Positions 34,634 through 43,804 of a stretch of DNA of 64,000 nucleotides are shown one piece after another. This stretch comes from Brevibacillus sp. DP1.3A (GTDB lineage Bacteria; Bacillota; Bacilli; Brevibacillales; Brevibacillaceae), in assembly GCF_013284245.2 (NCBI RefSeq), contig NZ_CP085876.1, positions 2,039,501-2,103,500 of the forward strand, given 5' to 3'. Each line of letters starts with the position of its first letter. Within the stretch, counting starts at the first letter, position 1. Under the pieces are notes generated by a model. It did no database searches. It was given only the letters and a program-made list of their open reading frames with translations, and was not told the DNA's origin. The translations under genes were made by a program, and so were the position numbers.

Positions 34634-35790
34634 ACGTGACGATCAATCGAGACGAACTGATTTCATTGGTGCAGGATTTGATTCGGATTGATTCGGTGAA
34701 CCCGTATCTTGATGAGGATGGGCCGGGCGAGAAAGCGATCGCCACTTTTATTCGAGAGCGTTTGGAGGCGGCAGGACTGGAGGTTCATGTCACGTCTATT
34801 AACGACACAGCGGTCAATGTCGTCGGGATCCTACGGGGAACAGGCGGCGGCAAATCCTTGATGCTCAATGGGCATATGGATACGGTAAGTGCCAAACGCA
34901 TGGAAATTCCGCCGTTTGATCCTACCCTTGTGGACAACAAAATTTTCGGCAGAGGCAGTCAGGATATGAAGGGAAGTCTGGGGGCCATGATCGCCGCAGT
35001 AGAGGCAATCGCACAAGCAAAAGTTCCGTTGACAGGAGATGTCATTTTGACTTTTGTCGCTGACGAGGAATATAAAAGCATCGGGACGGAGGAACTGGTA
35101 AAGGAGCACAAAGCAGATGCGGCGATATGCTGTGAGCCTTCCGATCTGGCGATTGGTGTCGTTCACAGAGGATTTGTCTGGGTCAAATGCGAGGTGCTGG
35201 GCAAGGCAGCTCACGGCAGTCGTCCAGCAGAAGGGGTTGATGCAATCGTTCGGGCGGGCAGGGTCCTACAAGAGCTGGAGCGTCTTTCAGACAGATTGGC
35301 TCAAGGCACGGTTCATCCGATTCTCGGTGCGGCTTCTGTCCATGCATCACTCATTCAGGGCGGAACGGAGCTGTCCACTTATCCAGATTATTGCCGTATC
35401 GACTGGGAGAGAAGGACGTTGCCGGGCGAGACAGAAGCAGACGTGGCTAATGAAATGGAAGCATTACTTCAAAAGCTGCGCGCTGAAGATGAGACGTTTC
35501 AAGCAAGCGCCGAGCTGTCATTTTTGCGAGAGCCGTTTGAAGTCGGGCTGGATGAACCTGTTTATCTAGCCCTTCAGGCAGCGTGTAAGAGCGTGATGGG
35601 CAAAACGCCAGAGGTATGCGGATTTTCGGGATGGACGGATGCGGCATTATTGCAGGAAGCGGGAATCCCTACTGTCTTGTTTGGACCAGTGGGAGCGGGG
35701 CTGCATGCGGCAGTCGAATATGTAGAGGTGGATAGCTTGGTAGACATGAGTGCCATCTTGGTGGAGACGATTTGCGATTTTTGCCGGTAA
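34630..35790 (+). CDS. M20 family metallo-hydrolase (ArgE/DapE/YgeY type)
   Basis: A 386-residue M20 amidohydrolase with a two-zinc site. MLNGHMDTV provides His and the nearby Asp, GRGSQDMKGSLGAMI the bridging Asp, and ADEEYKSIG the catalytic Glu pair. GPVGAGLHAAVEYV carries the last His. The dimerisation lid lies at about residues 185-300. E. coli places the similar ygeY beside the ammonia-lyase gene ygeX, so the same pairing suggests it frees diaminopropionate or another amino acid from an acylated or oxalylated form. ATG 34630 overlaps the preceding stop; GAGGAGG lies about 12 bases upstream. Confidence 0.88.
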   Translation: MNVTINRDELISLVQDLIRIDSVNPYLDEDGPGEKAIATFIRERLEAAGLEVHVTSINDTAVNVVGILRGTGGGKSLMLNGHMDTVSAKRMEIPPFDPTLVDNKIFGRGSQDMKGSLGAMIAAVEAIAQAKVPLTGDVILTFVADEEYKSIGTEELVKEHKADAAICCEPSDLAIGVVHRGFVWVKCEVLGKAAHGSRPAEGVDAIVRAGRVLQELERLSDRLAQGTVHPILGAASVHASLIQGGTELSTYPDYCRIDWERRTLPGETEADVANEMEALLQKLRAEDETFQASAELSFLREPFEVGLDEPVYLALQAACKSVMGKTPEVCGFSGWTDAALLQEAGIPTVLFGPVGAGLHAAVEYVEVDSLVDMSAILVETICDFCR

Positions 35791-35826
35791 AAAAATGCAT
35801 AAGGGCAGGCTTCTCCTGTGATGCGC

Positions 35827-35832
35827 TATAAT
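35827..35832 (+). promoter_or_regulatory. Candidate -10 element of the activator gene
   Basis: A perfect TATAAT 33 bases before the start codon. No convincing -35 hexamer lies 16-18 bases upstream. It could give the regulator constant expression independent of sigma-54. Confidence 0.3.
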
Positions 35833-35864
35833 GTAGGCAAGAGATTGACGGGAGGGGAAGCCAG

Positions 35865-37646
35865 ATGCCCTTGCGAGATATTCAAGAAAGTGTGCAACAA
35901 ATTGCTTCGGCTGTTGCATCCGTTCTGCGCGTAGAGGTAGAGATTGCGGACAGTCAGTTTTTACGGATCGCAGGGACGGGGAAGAATGAGGCTGGCGTTT
36001 TGCGGACGATGGCAGGAGAGGACCATATATACCGGGAGTCGTTGCTCGCCGGGCATCCTGTTGTGATTATGCACCCGGGGCAGGATGAGCGGTGCCGTCC
36101 CTGTATGCATTATGGAAATTGCACGGAGACGGGAGAGATTTGTTGCCCGATACAATTAGACAATGAAAATATAGGTGTGATCGGCCTGCTCGCATTCGAT
36201 GAGGAGCAGCGCGAGCGGTTGTTTGCGGATGTAGATGCGATATTGACCTATTTGCAAAAAATGGCCGAGCTGATCGCCATTAAGCTAAAAGAGCACTACT
36301 TGTACGTCGAGCAGTTGCATACGGTAGAAAAGCTGCGTGTCGTCATGGATGAAATGGACAAGGCCATGTTTCTTGTCGATCAAGACAATCGGATCATTCA
36401 GGCGAACCAGCGTGCCCGTCAGTATTTGCAGCTCGATCACGACGACAGTCAAACGGCAGAATGGATAGATGCCATTCGCCGCGCAGATGCTACGCAGTCT
36501 GCGCCAAAGCAGGTCGTTTTGTCCATCGGGCAGGAAGACAAGACATTTTTGTTTGCCATCAAGCCCATTCTACTAGCAGGAACGGTCAAAGAATGGGTGA
36601 TTACGCTTGATGATGTACAAGAAGTCGTGCAAATCGCAAGGCAAGTGAGTGGATACTCGGAGCCCGATCCTTTTCGGATGATCGGTGGAAACAGTCCTGC
36701 AATTGTACAGGCAAAGGAAGTGGCAAGGCGTGTGGCAGCCAGTGATTCGACTGTCCTGCTCCAAGGTGAAAGTGGTACTGGCAAGGAGCTCTTTGCCAAA
36801 GCCATTCATCAGGCAAGCCCGCGCCGAGCAGAGCCGTTCCTCTCGATTAATTGCGCCGCAATCCCTGAGCATTTGATAGAGAGCGAATTGTTCGGTTACG
36901 AGGAAGGCTCATTCACAGGAGCGCGAAAAGGTGGAAAGTCAGGCTTGTTTGAGGTCGCAGGAAAAGGTACACTGTTTCTCGATGAAATCGGGGATATGCC
37001 TATGCATTTACAGAGCAAGCTGCTGCGCGTGTTGCAAGAAAAGGAACTGTACCGAATTGGAGGTAACGGTAAGCCCATACGCTTAGCGGCAAGGATCATT
37101 GCAGCGACCCATCTGGATTTGCAGGAGCTGGTAGACGCGGGGTTGTTTCGGTTGGACCTGTACTATCGATTGCATGTGATTCCCATTCACTTGCCTTCGC
37201 TGCGAGAACGTAGAGAGGATATACTGCCTTTGGCGAACGATATCCTCTTGGCGCATGCGAATCGGGTGGGAAAGAAGTTGCACGGCTTTTCCCAAGAGAC
37301 GCAAAACGTCCTGTTTCATCACGACTGGAGAGGAAATGTCCGAGAGCTGGAAAATGTAATCGAGTACGCGGTCAATATGGAAGCAACCTCTTGGGTCCAG
37401 CCTGCGAGCTTGCCCATTCGAACGGGAATGCTGCGAGAATCTTCCCCACATTCCGTAAAGGAAAGTCAGGGGCCATTCGACTGGCAAAAGCAAGGACTTA
37501 TGCTGAAAGAACTGGAACGAGCAGCTATCGATACCGTGATGCAACAAATCCGGGATAGAAACGGACGAAAAGAAGAAGCAGCTGCGCTATTAGGGATAAG
37601 CCGGGCAACGCTGTTTCGGAAACTGCGCGAGTACGGTATCACCTGA
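35865..37646 (+). CDS. Sigma-54-dependent transcriptional activator (Fis family)
   Basis: A 593-residue bacterial enhancer-binding protein. The N-terminal sensor (1-145) contains a cysteine group at about 77-97 (C-x2-C-x5-C-x6-CC). A PAS-like segment spans about 155-245. The AAA+ domain has Walker A GESGTGKE (about 302), the sigma-54 contact loop EGSFTGA (about 348, a GAFTGA variant with Ser) and Walker [12 protein letters not shown]. The C-terminus is a Fis-type helix-turn-helix ([21 protein letters not shown]). It lies directly behind the two-gene operon with a sigma-54 promoter and paired upstream palindromes, so it very probably controls that operon. The cysteines suggest metal, Fe-S or redox sensing. 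Confidence 0.92.
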   Translation: MPLRDIQESVQQIASAVASVLRVEVEIADSQFLRIAGTGKNEAGVLRTMAGEDHIYRESLLAGHPVVIMHPGQDERCRPCMHYGNCTETGEICCPIQLDNENIGVIGLLAFDEEQRERLFADVDAILTYLQKMAELIAIKLKEHYLYVEQLHTVEKLRVVMDEMDKAMFLVDQDNRIIQANQRARQYLQLDHDDSQTAEWIDAIRRADATQSAPKQVVLSIGQEDKTFLFAIKPILLAGTVKEWVITLDDVQEVVQIARQVSGYSEPDPFRMIGGNSPAIVQAKEVARRVAASDSTVLLQGESGTGKELFAKAIHQASPRRAEPFLSINCAAIPEHLIESELFGYEEGSFTGARKGGKSGLFEVAGKGTLFLDEIGDMPMHLQSKLLRVLQEKELYRIGGNGKPIRLAARIIAATHLDLQELVDAGLFRLDLYYRLHVIPIHLPSLRERREDILPLANDILLAHANRVGKKLHGFSQETQNVLFHHDWRGNVRELENVIEYAVNMEATSWVQPASLPIRTGMLRESSPHSVKESQGPFDWQKQGLMLKELERAAIDTVMQQIRDRNGRKEEAAALLGISRATLFRKLREYGIT

Positions 37647-37746
37647 TCCGACTTCTGGCTGACTTTTTGGGATTGAGCGGATAATGTGGTATGATGGTTT
37701 CGATACAGGAAGAGAGACTGGTAAAAGGAAGGAGTGCCAAAAGAAA

Positions 37747-38304
37747 ATGAGAGAAGTATTGGGATGGATTCGATCGATAACCTTTGCTGTCGTTTTCGCT
37801 CTTGTCCTCGGAATCTTTGTATTTCAACCGTTCAAGGTTGATGGGCATTCCATGGACCCTACCTTACAAGACGAACAGCGCATATATGTGTCTAAACTAT
37901 CACACACGTTTTCTTATTTGCCAGATTACGGCGATATTGTCGTGATCGACAGTCGGGTAGAGCGTGACCGTACTTTGATGGACGATATCGTAGGGCATCC
38001 TTTGGTGTCGCTGGTCACAGGTCAAGGCGATGATCACACGATGTATGTGAAGCGGGTCATAGGAAGACCAGGCGACGCACTAGAGTTTAAAGACAACAAG
38101 GTGTATCGAAACGGCGAGGCATTGAACGAACCATACATCAAAGAAACGATGGAATATGTAGCGGACGGAAAGATCACGGTTCCAGCCGATCATGTTTTTG
38201 TCATGGGAGATAACCGGAATCACAGCACAGATTCTCGCGATATTGGCTTTATTCCGCTGGATCATGTGATGGGAACCATGATCGAAAATCCTCTCAAGAA
38301 GTAA
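37747..38304 (+). CDS. sipS: Type I signal peptidase
   Basis: A 185-residue single-pass membrane serine protease. The N-terminal helix (about 8-27) is followed by the catalytic Ser in GHSMDPTL (about 34) and the general-base Lys in MYVKRVIGRPGD (about 102). FVMGDNRNHSTDSRDIGFI is box E. It removes signal peptides from Sec and Tat substrates outside the membrane. It is of the short Gram-positive SipS/T type. ATG 37747 follows GGAAGGAGTG. It is monocistronic and ends at a clear terminator; the gene symbol is by type, since paralogues are common. Confidence 0.92.
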   Translation: MREVLGWIRSITFAVVFALVLGIFVFQPFKVDGHSMDPTLQDEQRIYVSKLSHTFSYLPDYGDIVVIDSRVERDRTLMDDIVGHPLVSLVTGQGDDHTMYVKRVIGRPGDALEFKDNKVYRNGEALNEPYIKETMEYVADGKITVPADHVFVMGDNRNHSTDSRDIGFIPLDHVMGTMIENPLKK

Positions 38305-38318
38305 GAATGTGAAGGAGA

Positions 38319-38350
38319 AAAGGTTGTCCATTTATGGGCAACCTTTGTTT
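38319..38350 (+). terminator. Rho-independent terminator after the signal peptidase gene
   Basis: AAAGGTTGTCC/GGGCAACCTTT stem with one internal mismatch and a 6-base loop, followed by GTTT. Confidence 0.6.
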
Positions 38351-38402
38351 CATAGAGAAAGATGTCCCACTTTTCTGATCGCTCTAAAAAGGAGGACGGC
38401 TT

Positions 38403-39899
38403 ATGCCCAGTATTTTGATAGCGGATCGGGACCAGAACGAACGAATCGGAATCGGATGGCTCGTCAACAGCTATGCCATTCCGTTTGACAAGGTGCATAG
38501 TGCCGGGACAATGGAAGACGTTTTCGAAATGTTGGAAGCGCATACACCGGAAGTGATCTGTATTGAACTGGACATGATTGGGCGCGGGCATTGGGACCGG
38601 CTGAAGCTTCTGGTGGATCAGTATCGTCCGACCGTTGTGGTGACCACATCAGAGGCGACGTTTGAGCGGGCGATGCAGGGGATTGGACTTTTTGCACGCG
38701 ATCTATGGCTGAAGCCACAGACACCGGAATACATCAGGAGAATCCTGACGAGATGCTGCCAGGAGCGCTTAGATCGGAAGCAAATGAGCGAAGAGAAGGG
38801 AACGGGATTGGACAATGCTAGGGATGTCTCGTATCTTGACCTGTTTTTCCCCGGGCACGCACAAGCCAAGTCTTATTCGCTCATGCTGGCTCAACTGGAG
38901 GATCCGAAGCGGCATCCCGAGCTGCTACGCTTTTTTGAAGAATATCCGTTTCGCGACAAACCGGACCTTTTGCCGCTAGGGGAGGCCATTGTAGGGGTAT
39001 TTCCAATGGAAGCGGCGCTCTCGCCTTCTACGCTTCACCAAATGGGCAAGCGTTTGCTGATGGACTGGGAAGCAAACAATGATGCGCCGCTCTTTTTGGT
39101 CATGTATGACGCAAGCAACCATGAGCAGAGCTTGAACGAAACGTATGCGGAAGCGAGCCAAGCGCTGCAAGTCCGCTTTTTCAAAGGATATCGGCAAGTG
39201 ACGGTCGTGGATAATCGTGTGAATTGGACCATGATTGACCCATTTTTGACGCCCGCCGAACAGCGCACGTGGGTAGAAATGCTGGATGAAGGCAATCGGG
39301 AAGAGTTGAAGCAGTGGCTATATACACACTTCTTTTACAAGGAAGAGCCTTTTCCGGAGCCGGGACTGCTGCGTATTCGGCTGACGAGTATTTTGGCACA
39401 AGTCAGGCGATACATGATATCACGTGGTCTTGACTCCGCACCTTTGGGAGAGGAGTATCACCGGGTTTTCGAAACGATTCTTTACTCGCCGATCTTGTAT
39501 CGGATCGTCGTGGAACTGCTGCTGTTCATTAATCAGCTTCTTGATGCCGCCCATCATTCCGTCGACGAGTCTCGTGCAGATGTCGTGGAACAGGCGATTC
39601 GCTATATAGAAGGACGTTACACTGATCCTGCACTGCGTCTGGAGGAGGTTGCACGCTATATCGACCGCAGCCCTTCCTATTTCAGTACACTGCTCGCGCA
39701 AAAGCAAGGAAGCTCTTTTCGCCAGATACTCACATCGTTGCGAGTAAAAGAAGCACGCCGATTGCTTCTCGAGACATCCTTGTCTGTCCAAGAGGTAGCA
39801 GAGCGATGTGGATTCATTAACGCCAATTATTTCAGTAAAATTTTTAAGGAAAAGACAGGGACAACTCCACGTTTGTTACGAAATCAGAAAAAAAGATAG
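38403..39899 (+). CDS. YesN-like AraC-family response regulator with degenerate receiver
   Basis: A 498-residue protein. Residues 1-120 fold like a receiver (ILIADRDQNER; VVVTTSEATF; LWLKPQTPE with the conserved Lys). The phosphoacceptor position in PEVICIELDMI is Glu instead of Asp, which may mimic constant phosphorylation. A long middle region (130-395) is helical and unassigned. The C-terminal 100 residues are a double helix-turn-helix AraC domain (LRLEEVARYIDRSPSYFSTLLAQ; SVQEVAERCGFINANYFSKIFKEKTG). ATG 38403 follows AAAGGAGGA. No histidine kinase is adjacent. The hut genes start 160 bases downstream beyond a terminator, so control of hut is possible but unproven. Confidence 0.85.
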   Translation: MPSILIADRDQNERIGIGWLVNSYAIPFDKVHSAGTMEDVFEMLEAHTPEVICIELDMIGRGHWDRLKLLVDQYRPTVVVTTSEATFERAMQGIGLFARDLWLKPQTPEYIRRILTRCCQERLDRKQMSEEKGTGLDNARDVSYLDLFFPGHAQAKSYSLMLAQLEDPKRHPELLRFFEEYPFRDKPDLLPLGEAIVGVFPMEAALSPSTLHQMGKRLLMDWEANNDAPLFLVMYDASNHEQSLNETYAEASQALQVRFFKGYRQVTVVDNRVNWTMIDPFLTPAEQRTWVEMLDEGNREELKQWLYTHFFYKEEPFPEPGLLRIRLTSILAQVRRYMISRGLDSAPLGEEYHRVFETILYSPILYRIVVELLLFINQLLDAAHHSVDESRADVVEQAIRYIEGRYTDPALRLEEVARYIDRSPSYFSTLLAQKQGSSFRQILTSLRVKEARRLLLETSLSVQEVAERCGFINANYFSKIFKEKTGTTPRLLRNQKKR

Positions 39900-39965
39900 A
39901 AATCGAAAGAAAAGACAGATTTTTTTGTCAAACTATGAATGCGGTTGCAAATGAATCGAAAATAG

Positions 39966-39997
39966 AGGCACCAAATCGAAAGCGCGGTGCCTTTTTT
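39966..39997 (+). terminator. Rho-independent terminator after the AraC-type regulator
   Basis: AGGCACC/GGTGCCT stem (7 bp) with a 13-base loop and six T. Confidence 0.8.
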
Positions 39998-40062
39998 GTC
40001 TTTCCGTGCTTTTTTACAATGGAGTTAAGAAATACATCCTTTTAGAAAAGCAGGTGGAAATG

Positions 40063-41733
40063 ATGACAACGACACAATCCGTTGAGCAAATGATCCAAGC
40101 CTTTTCAGGTACCCAATTACATACAAAGGGATGGGTGCAGGAAGCGGCGTTGCGCATGCTTTTGAACAACCTCAATCCTGATGTAGCGGAGCGTACAGAG
40201 GATCTGGTCGTATACGGCGGAATTGGCAAGGCGGCACGGAACTGGGAATGCTTCGATGCGATTGTCAAAACATTGCAAACGTTAGAGAGCGATGAAACAC
40301 TTCTCATCCAGTCTGGGAAGCCTGTTGCTGTATTCAAATCGCATACAGATGCGCCACGTGTGCTGCTGGCAAACTCGAATCTGGTGCCTGCCTGGGCGAA
40401 TTGGGAGCATTTCCACGAGCTGGACAAAAAGGGTTTGATGATGTACGGACAAATGACTGCGGGAAGCTGGATTTACATTGGCAGCCAGGGCATCGTGCAA
40501 GGAACGTATGAGACGTTTGCAGAACTGGCACGCCAGCATTTTGAAGGCACGCTGACCGGAACGATTACCGTGACAGCAGGCTTGGGCGGCATGGGTGGTG
40601 CGCAACCGTTGTCCGTATCGCTCAATGGTGGTGTGAGCATCAATATCGAGGTGGACCCGACCCGTATCCAACGCAGACTGGACACGAAATACCTGGATGT
40701 GATGACAGAGAGTTTGGACGAAGCGATCCGTTTGGCGGAAGAAGCGAAGCGCGACAAAAAAGGCATTTCCATCGGTCTGTTAGGCAATGCACCCGAAGTG
40801 CTAAATGCTATGCTGGCTCGCGACTTTATCCCGGATGTGCTGACGGACCAGACCTCCTCGCATGATCCACTCAACGGCTACATTCCCATCGGCATGTCAC
40901 TGGAGGAAGCTGCCGAACTGCGGACACGCGATCCGAAAGCGTACGAATCTCGCGCAAAAGCAAGCATCGCGGAACACGTTCGCGCCATGCTCGCCATGCA
41001 GGAAAAAGGAGCCGTCACTTTCGACTATGGCAATAACATCAGGCAGGTGGCAAAAAACGAGGGTGTGGAGGATGCATTCCGTTTCCCTGGCTTCGTGCCA
41101 GCTTACATCCGTCCGCAGTTTTGCGAGGGCAAGGGGCCGTTCCGTTGGGTAGCACTGTCTGGCGATCCTGAGGATATTTACAAGACAGACGAAGTCATTC
41201 TTCGTGAGTTTTCCTACAACACGCATCTGTGCAACTGGATTCGCATGGCGCAGGAGCGCATTCAGTTCCAGGGACTGCCTTCCCGCATTTGCTGGTTAGG
41301 CTATGGCGAGCGTGCGCGTTTTGGTCAAATCATCAATGAGATGGTGGCGCGCGGTGAGCTATCGGCCCCTATCGTCATTGGACGTGACCATCTGGACTCC
41401 GGTTCTGTCGCTTCACCAAACCGTGAGACGGAAGCAATGAAGGATGGCAGCGATGCGGTTGCAGACTGGCCGATTCTCAATGCCATGATCAATGCGGTAG
41501 GCGGAGCGAGTTGGGTATCTGTGCACCACGGAGGCGGCGTTGGCATGGGATACTCTCTCCACGCAGGAATGGTCATCGTGGCAGATGGTACTCCAGAAGC
41601 AGCACGTCGTCTGGAGCGTGTCCTCACAACCGATCCAGGCATGGGCATCGTCCGACATGTGGATGCAGGGTACGACCTCGCGATTCAAACAGCCAAGGAA
41701 AAAGGCGTTAACATTCCGATGATGAAGGAGTAA
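40063..41733 (+). CDS. hutU: Urocanate hydratase
   Basis: A 556-residue enzyme of the usual length. It adds water to urocanate to form imidazolonepropionate, the second step of histidine breakdown, using a tightly bound NAD. Conserved segments: [52 protein letters not shown] (NAD site), [14 protein letters not shown] with the catalytic-region residues, and [24 protein letters not shown] is well spaced for ATG 40063; an ATG one codon earlier is also possible. hutI follows after 5 bases. Confidence 0.96.
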   Translation: MTTTQSVEQMIQAFSGTQLHTKGWVQEAALRMLLNNLNPDVAERTEDLVVYGGIGKAARNWECFDAIVKTLQTLESDETLLIQSGKPVAVFKSHTDAPRVLLANSNLVPAWANWEHFHELDKKGLMMYGQMTAGSWIYIGSQGIVQGTYETFAELARQHFEGTLTGTITVTAGLGGMGGAQPLSVSLNGGVSINIEVDPTRIQRRLDTKYLDVMTESLDEAIRLAEEAKRDKKGISIGLLGNAPEVLNAMLARDFIPDVLTDQTSSHDPLNGYIPIGMSLEEAAELRTRDPKAYESRAKASIAEHVRAMLAMQEKGAVTFDYGNNIRQVAKNEGVEDAFRFPGFVPAYIRPQFCEGKGPFRWVALSGDPEDIYKTDEVILREFSYNTHLCNWIRMAQERIQFQGLPSRICWLGYGERARFGQIINEMVARGELSAPIVIGRDHLDSGSVASPNRETEAMKDGSDAVADWPILNAMINAVGGASWVSVHHGGGVGMGYSLHAGMVIVADGTPEAARRLERVLTTDPGMGIVRHVDAGYDLAIQTAKEKGVNIPMMKE

Positions 41734-41738
41734 AAACC

Positions 41739-43013
41739 ATGACAAAACCTGTATGGATTCGCCACGCCAGTCAGCTTGCCACGCTGGCTGGCAGCTCCTC
41801 TTCCCCGGTAGTTGGAGCGCAAATGAATGAATTGTCGATCATTCAGGACGGAAGCATCTGGCTGGAAGACGGCGTTATCCAGCGTGTGGGAACAGATGAA
41901 GAGCTGGCACTTCACTATCAAGACCGTGCGCATGAGGCGCAAATCATCGATGCTTCGGGCAAACTGGTCGCACCAGGGCTGATCGATCCGCATACCCATC
42001 TGGTGCACGCGGGCAGTCGGCAAAACGAGTTCAACATGCGGCTAAACGGTGCGACCTATATGGAGATTATGAACAATGGTGGCGGAATTCACTCGACCAC
42101 CGCAGCCACGCGTACAGCGACTCATGAAGAGCTATTTGCCCAGAGCAAGCAGCGTCTTGACCAATTTCTGTTGCATGGGGTCACAACCGTCGAAGCGAAA
42201 AGCGGCTACGGCCTGACATTGGAAGATGAGCTGAAGCAGCTTGAGGTCGCCAAGCAGTTGCACGAAGCACATCCCATCGACATCGTCAGTACCTTCATGG
42301 GTGCACATGCGGTGCCACGTGAATACAAGGAAAATCCGGATGCGTTTGTAGACGTGGTCATCGAGGAAATGATCCCAGAGGTCGCTCGTCGCAAGCTGGC
42401 TGTTTTTAACGATGTGTTTTGCGAGAGAGGTGTGTTCACCCCTGAGCAGTCCCGACGCATTCTCGAAGCAGGGGTCCGTCATGGGTTACTGCCGAAGATT
42501 CATGCGGACGAAATCGAACCGTATGAAGGGGCAGAGCTGGCAGCTTCGGTAGGCGCGGTATCTGCGGATCATTTGCTGCGCGCCTCTGACAAGGGGATTG
42601 AACAGATGGCAGAAGCGGGTGTCATCGCTGTGTTACTGCCTGGTACGGCGTTTTTCCTGATGGCAGAGTCAGCAAATGGCAGGAAAATGATTGATCGTGG
42701 CGTGGCTGTCGCGATTTCGACGGATTGCAATCCGGGCTCGTCTCCAACAGTTTCGCTCCCACTCATCATGAATCTGGGGTGCCTGAAAATGGGGATGACG
42801 CCAGCCGAGGTGCTGACGGCAGCTACGATCAATGCTGCTCACGCCATCCGCTGCGCGCATGAAGTAGGCAGCCTTGAGGTCGGGAAAAAAGCAGATGTCA
42901 CGATTTTTGACGTTCCTGATTTCATGACCTTGCAATATCGGTATGGGATCAACCACGTAAATACGGTAATCAAAAACGGAACGATTGTCGTTGCTGAGGG
43001 CAGACTGGCGTAA
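41739..43013 (+). CDS. hutI: Imidazolonepropionase
   Basis: A 424-residue amidohydrolase-superfamily enzyme that opens imidazolonepropionate to formiminoglutamate, the third step of the Hut pathway. GLIDPHTHLVHAGSRQNEF holds the His-x-His metal ligands, FMGAHAVPREY and KIHADEIEP further ligands, and AISTDCNPGSSPT the conserved Asp. Start 41739 follows GGAG of the hutU end. It forms an operon with hutU. hutH (histidase) and hutG/hutF are not in the window, so the pathway genes are split. Confidence 0.96.
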   Translation: MTKPVWIRHASQLATLAGSSSSPVVGAQMNELSIIQDGSIWLEDGVIQRVGTDEELALHYQDRAHEAQIIDASGKLVAPGLIDPHTHLVHAGSRQNEFNMRLNGATYMEIMNNGGGIHSTTAATRTATHEELFAQSKQRLDQFLLHGVTTVEAKSGYGLTLEDELKQLEVAKQLHEAHPIDIVSTFMGAHAVPREYKENPDAFVDVVIEEMIPEVARRKLAVFNDVFCERGVFTPEQSRRILEAGVRHGLLPKIHADEIEPYEGAELAASVGAVSADHLLRASDKGIEQMAEAGVIAVLLPGTAFFLMAESANGRKMIDRGVAVAISTDCNPGSSPTVSLPLIMNLGCLKMGMTPAEVLTAATINAAHAIRCAHEVGSLEVGKKADVTIFDVPDFMTLQYRYGINHVNTVIKNGTIVVAEGRLA

Positions 43014-43109
43014 TATGACTCTCCTCTGGACTTCCTGCTTCTGCCATGAGCAAGAAAAGTGGTATGATGGTGGCAGGTTCGAACAAGCAGAGGAAAAGAG
43101 GGGGTAGTC

Positions 43110-43748
43110 ATGTCAGGATTCGGAATATTCCGTGACGTGGTCACGTCAGAGCAGCAACTGCGCGAAATGATCGGAGAGCCAAGTCGTCTCGTACAGAACA
43201 AGGCGATAACCCAGCTGGATGACCATAGCCGCAATTATATTGCCCAATCTCCATTTCTGATCATTGCCACAGCAGACAAAGATGGCCATTGCGATGCTTC
43301 GCCACGTGGAGATGCGCCTGGCTTTGTGCATGTCATCGATGATCACCATCTGGTCATCCCTGAGCGTCCAGGAAACAAGCGGATGGACTCCATCACGAAC
43401 ATTTTGGTCAATCCGCATATTGGGCTTATCTTTTTGATTCCTACGCTGGAAGAGACGTTCCGCGTGAACGGCAAGGCTTGCATTATTCGCGATGAAGAAA
43501 TACTGGCAAAGATGGCGGTAAACGGGAAGGTGCCTACGCTTGGGATCGGCGTAAAGGTAGAGGAGTGCTTCGTCCACTGTGCGAAGGCATTTATGCGCTC
43601 TGGTCTATGGAAGCCGGAGTCATGGCCGACAGAGGGGACGACTCCTAATGTCGCGCAAATGTTGGCGGATCATGTGAAGCTTCCCGGCGTGACGGCAAAA
43701 GAAGTGGCAGAGGGCTTGCAAGACAGCTATACGAAGCGGTTGTACTAA
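43110..43748 (+). CDS. PPOX-type FMN-dependent flavoprotein (MSMEG_1061-like)
   Basis: A 212-residue protein of the pyridoxamine-5'-phosphate-oxidase split-barrel fold. SPFLIIATADKDGHCDASPRGDAPGFVHV and LVIPERPGNKRMDSITNILVNPHIGLIFLIP are the characteristic FMN-binding strands, and the C-terminal half carries VEECFVHCAKAFMRSGLW. The reaction is unknown; relatives may handle F420 or FMN-dependent reductions of small molecules. ATG 43110 follows AGAGGGGG. It looks monocistronic. Confidence 0.85.
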   Translation: MSGFGIFRDVVTSEQQLREMIGEPSRLVQNKAITQLDDHSRNYIAQSPFLIIATADKDGHCDASPRGDAPGFVHVIDDHHLVIPERPGNKRMDSITNILVNPHIGLIFLIPTLEETFRVNGKACIIRDEEILAKMAVNGKVPTLGIGVKVEECFVHCAKAFMRSGLWKPESWPTEGTTPNVAQMLADHVKLPGVTAKEVAEGLQDSYTKRLY

Positions 43749-43762
43749 TAATGTCAAAAGAG

Positions 43763-43799
43763 AACCGGCAGCCATCCATTCAGCGTGGCTGCCGGTTCG
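43763..43799. terminator. Large hairpin between convergent genes
   Basis: A perfect 13-bp inverted repeat GAACCGGCAGCCA/TGGCTGCCGGTTC with an 11-base loop. The + side lacks a T run; the minus side continues CTCTTTTG. It probably stops transcription from both sides. Confidence 0.65.
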
Positions 43800-43804
43800 T
43801 CATG

